Origin: Gammaproteobacteria bacterium
GTDB lineage: Bacteria; Pseudomonadota; Gammaproteobacteria; Steroidobacterales; Steroidobacteraceae
Length of the DNA stretch: 64,000 bases
Assembly: GCA_016874295.1 (NCBI GenBank)
Contig: VGUH01000013.1
Coordinates: forward strand, 1-64,000
Direction: 5' to 3'
Under the pieces are notes generated by a model, which was not told where the DNA came from, made no database searches, and saw nothing but the letters and a program-made list of their open reading frames with translations. Shown piece by piece: positions 62,005 through 64,000 of the stretch. Positions within the stretch are counted from its first letter, which is position 1. Each line of letters starts with the position of its first letter. Made by a program: the position numbers and the translations under genes.

Positions 62005-64000
62005 TCAGTTCAGGCGCGCGTGATCTTTCGCTTTCGGCATTTCCGCGGCGTCAGCCGCGATCTCAACGGCCTCATCGAGCACCGCGTCGGGGGCGTCCGA
62101 ACCGTCGAGTGCGGCCACGTCCGCGAGCGGCTCGAGACCCCGGGCGGCGCGACGCGCATTCTCGCGCGCGAGCCGGTCCGTGTCGACGGCGTCACGCTTG
62201 ATTCGCCGCTTGTCGAGATTGAGCGACAGGTCGCGCTGGCTGCGCAGCTGCGCCAGCGCGTCCACGTCGCCCTGCAGCGCGACGAAGTCGGGATTCTGCG
62301 CAACGCGCTCCTCGTGGGCGCGGGAGATGGCCGCGACGACCGGCAATTCCGCGGACTCGGGCGTGTAGCGCGCGGCGTTGATGCGATCCCAGGGCAGCGC
62401 ACTCTCGCGCGTGCTCTCGCCGATGTCGGCGGTGTCGAGCAGCGACGGCAGCGCGATGTCGGGCTCGACGCCGCGGTGCTGGGTGCTGTCGCCCGTCACG
62501 CGGTAGTACTTGCCGATCGTGACCGTGAGCTGCCCGAAGCCCGCCTTCGGGCCGAGCGCATAGCGGTCGAGCGGGTAGAGGTTCTGCACCGAGCCCTTGC
62601 CATAGGTCTGCTGGCCGACGAGGAGGCCCCGCTGGTAATCCTGGATCGCGCCCGCGAAGATCTCCGACGCCGACGCGCTGGCGCGGTTCACAAGCACGAT
62701 CAGCGGTCCTTCCCAGGCGACGCCAGGTTCCGGGTCATCCAGCACCTCGATGCGGCCGCTGGTCTCGCGCAGCTGTACGATCGGCCCGCGTTCGACGAAC
62801 AATCCGACCAGCCCGGTCGCCTCCGACAGATGACCGCCGCCGTTGTCGCGCAAGTCGACGACCAGCGAGTCGATGCCCTCGGCTTTCAACTCGTCCACGA
62901 GGCGGTGGATGTCCCGCGTGGTGCTGCGGTAGTCCGGGTCGCCTTTCATGCGGGCCTGGAAATCCTGGTAGAAGCTCGGCACCGCGATGACCCCGACCCG
63001 CAACTCCTTGTCGCCGCGCTTGATCGTGTGCAGCTCCTTCTTGGCCGCCTGCGATTCGAGCGTGATCCTGGACCGCTTCAGCGAGAGCAGCGCTTCCTGG
63101 GTGCCCGGCGAAGCCGACGCGGGCAGGACCTGCAGGCGAACCACGCTGTTTTCCGGCCCGCGAATCAGCTGCACCACGTCGTCGAGGCGCCAACCGACCA
63201 CGTCGGTCAGTGCGCCGGCCTCGCCCTGGCCGACAGCGGTGATGCGGTCGCCGATCTTGATCTCGGTCGACGCGGCCGCGGAGCCGCCGGGCAGGATGTT
63301 CATGATGGTCACGTAGTCGTCGACCAGCTGCAGCGAGGCGCCAATGCCCTCGTAGGAGAGGCTCATCGCGATTTTGTATTCCTCGGAATTGCGCGACGAC
63401 AGGTAGTTCGAGTGCGGGTCATAGACGTGCGAGTAGGCGTTCATGAAGGTCTCGAACACGTCGTCGGCGGTGATCTGCTCGATGCGCTTCGCGACGCGCT
63501 CATAGCGCTTGCGCAGCACGTCGCGGGCCTCCGGCCAGGTCTTGCCCGCGAGAACCAGCGACAGGGCGTCATTCTTCACGCGCTTGCGCCACAGCTCGTG
63601 CAGCTCGTCCTCGGAGGCAGGCCAGCCGAGGTCGGCACGATCGAACCGGAATGACTCGTCGAGCGTGAAGTCCGGCTCCGTGTCGAGCAGGGCGAGCGCG
63701 TGATGCAGCGCCTCGCGATTGCGTTCCTGGAAGCGCGTGAAGATCGTGAACGCGGGGCCTGCGTCGGCACGCTCGATCGCATCGTCCAGCTGGTAGCGCA
63801 GCGGCTCGAATTCCGCGACGTCGGAGGCCAGGAGGTAGCTCCTGGCGCCGTCCAGGGACTCCAGGTAGCGCTCGAAGATCTGCGACGACATCGCATCGTC
63901 GAGCGGCGCCTGGCGGTAGTGCTGGCGCTCGACCACCTCGGACACGAGCCGCAGCACGCGGCGGTGGCGCTCGCTGGGGACGAGTTCACCGGACGAGGCC
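62005..64000 (-). CDS. prc: Tail-specific (carboxy-terminal processing) protease, 5' end beyond the window
   Basis: About 665 codons are visible and the frame runs open through the right edge, so the start is outside. The order is an N-terminal helical domain (VVERQHYRQAPLDDAMSSQI), a PDZ domain (GIGASLQLVDDYVTIMNILP; GDRITAVGQG) and the S41 protease domain. The Ser-Lys dyad is in NRASASASEIFAGA and QQTYGKGSVQN. The C-terminal DUF3340-type region and a lysine-containing tail follow. Prc degrades periplasmic proteins with non-polar C-termini. It lies just upstream of the RND operator on the same strand. Confidence 0.92.
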   Translation of the reverse strand, partial: ASSGELVPSERHRRVLRLVSEVVERQHYRQAPLDDAMSSQIFERYLESLDGARSYLLASDVAEFEPLRYQLDDAIERADAGPAFTIFTRFQERNREALHHALALLDTEPDFTLDESFRFDRADLGWPASEDELHELWRKRVKNDALSLVLAGKTWPEARDVLRKRYERVAKRIEQITADDVFETFMNAYSHVYDPHSNYLSSRNSEEYKIAMSLSYEGIGASLQLVDDYVTIMNILPGGSAAASTEIKIGDRITAVGQGEAGALTDVVGWRLDDVVQLIRGPENSVVRLQVLPASASPGTQEALLSLKRSRITLESQAAKKELHTIKRGDKELRVGVIAVPSFYQDFQARMKGDPDYRSTTRDIHRLVDELKAEGIDSLVVDLRDNGGGHLSEATGLVGLFVERGPIVQLRETSGRIEVLDDPEPGVAWEGPLIVLVNRASASASEIFAGAIQDYQRGLLVGQQTYGKGSVQNLYPLDRYALGPKAGFGQLTVTIGKYYRVTGDSTQHRGVEPDIALPSLLDTADIGESTRESALPWDRINAARYTPESAELPVVAAISRAHEERVAQNPDFVALQGDVDALAQLRSQRDLSLNLDKRRIKRDAVDTDRLARENARRAARGLEPLADVAALDGSDAPDAVLDEAVEIAADAAEMPKAKDHARLN

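Noticed and set aside
62020-63654. 544-codon plus-strand open frame
   Set aside because: Antisense to prc, which keeps its PDZ and Ser-Lys motifs.

Overview
The window comes from a high-GC gammaproteobacterium. The housekeeping blocks have the order usual in that class: ffs (SRP RNA)-dnaX-ybaB-recR, rsgA next to orn, ppsA divergent from ppsR, and tadA next to mltF. TonB-dependent receptor, RND and c-type cytochrome genes confirm a Gram-negative envelope. Lower taxonomy cannot be fixed from this sequence.

Layout. 1-20 kb is accessory and metabolic: the tail of an IS3-type transposase at the left edge, a D-amino-acid dehydrogenase-like flavoenzyme, a secreted cupin, a Tat-dependent flavoprotein resembling spermidine dehydrogenase, a livHMGF-acyl-CoA ligase-livK uptake operon facing an ECHDC3-like hydratase, a TonB receptor broken by one in-frame amber codon, divergent ilvH/ilvB, and a cluster of decayed gene tails. 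20-31 kb holds secreted hydrolases (proline iminopeptidase-like, C69-like Ntn hydrolase, serine hydrolase, phosphodiesterase), an APC permease, and a PQQ alcohol dehydrogenase with its cytochrome c.

32-38.6 kb is the most coherent metabolic unit. A CaiD-like carnitinyl-CoA dehydratase, an ADP-forming acyl-CoA synthetase and an acyl-CoA dehydrogenase form one operon. It faces a BKACE (CdhC-like) enzyme coupled to an L-carnitine dehydrogenase-thioesterase fusion. Together they could take gamma-butyrobetaine through CoA thioesters to carnitine and on to glycine betaine. Next come tadA, mltF, tRNA-Ser(CGA), a large palindromic element, a Rieske oxygenase broken by a frameshift with a cytochrome c, and a second graveyard of gene tails (42.9-44 kb).

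44-54 kb is conserved core. 54.4-61.9 kb is an adaptor plus two RND pumps behind a promoter overlapped by a nested palindrome. The right edge cuts the prc (tail-specific protease) gene.

Four families of short repeats or palindromes (69-bp repeat, REP-like element, tRNA-Ser palindrome, 33-bp perfect hairpin) and at least eight retained 3' gene ends mark the accessory stretches. The broken TonB receptor and Rieske genes could be real decay or base-calling errors.
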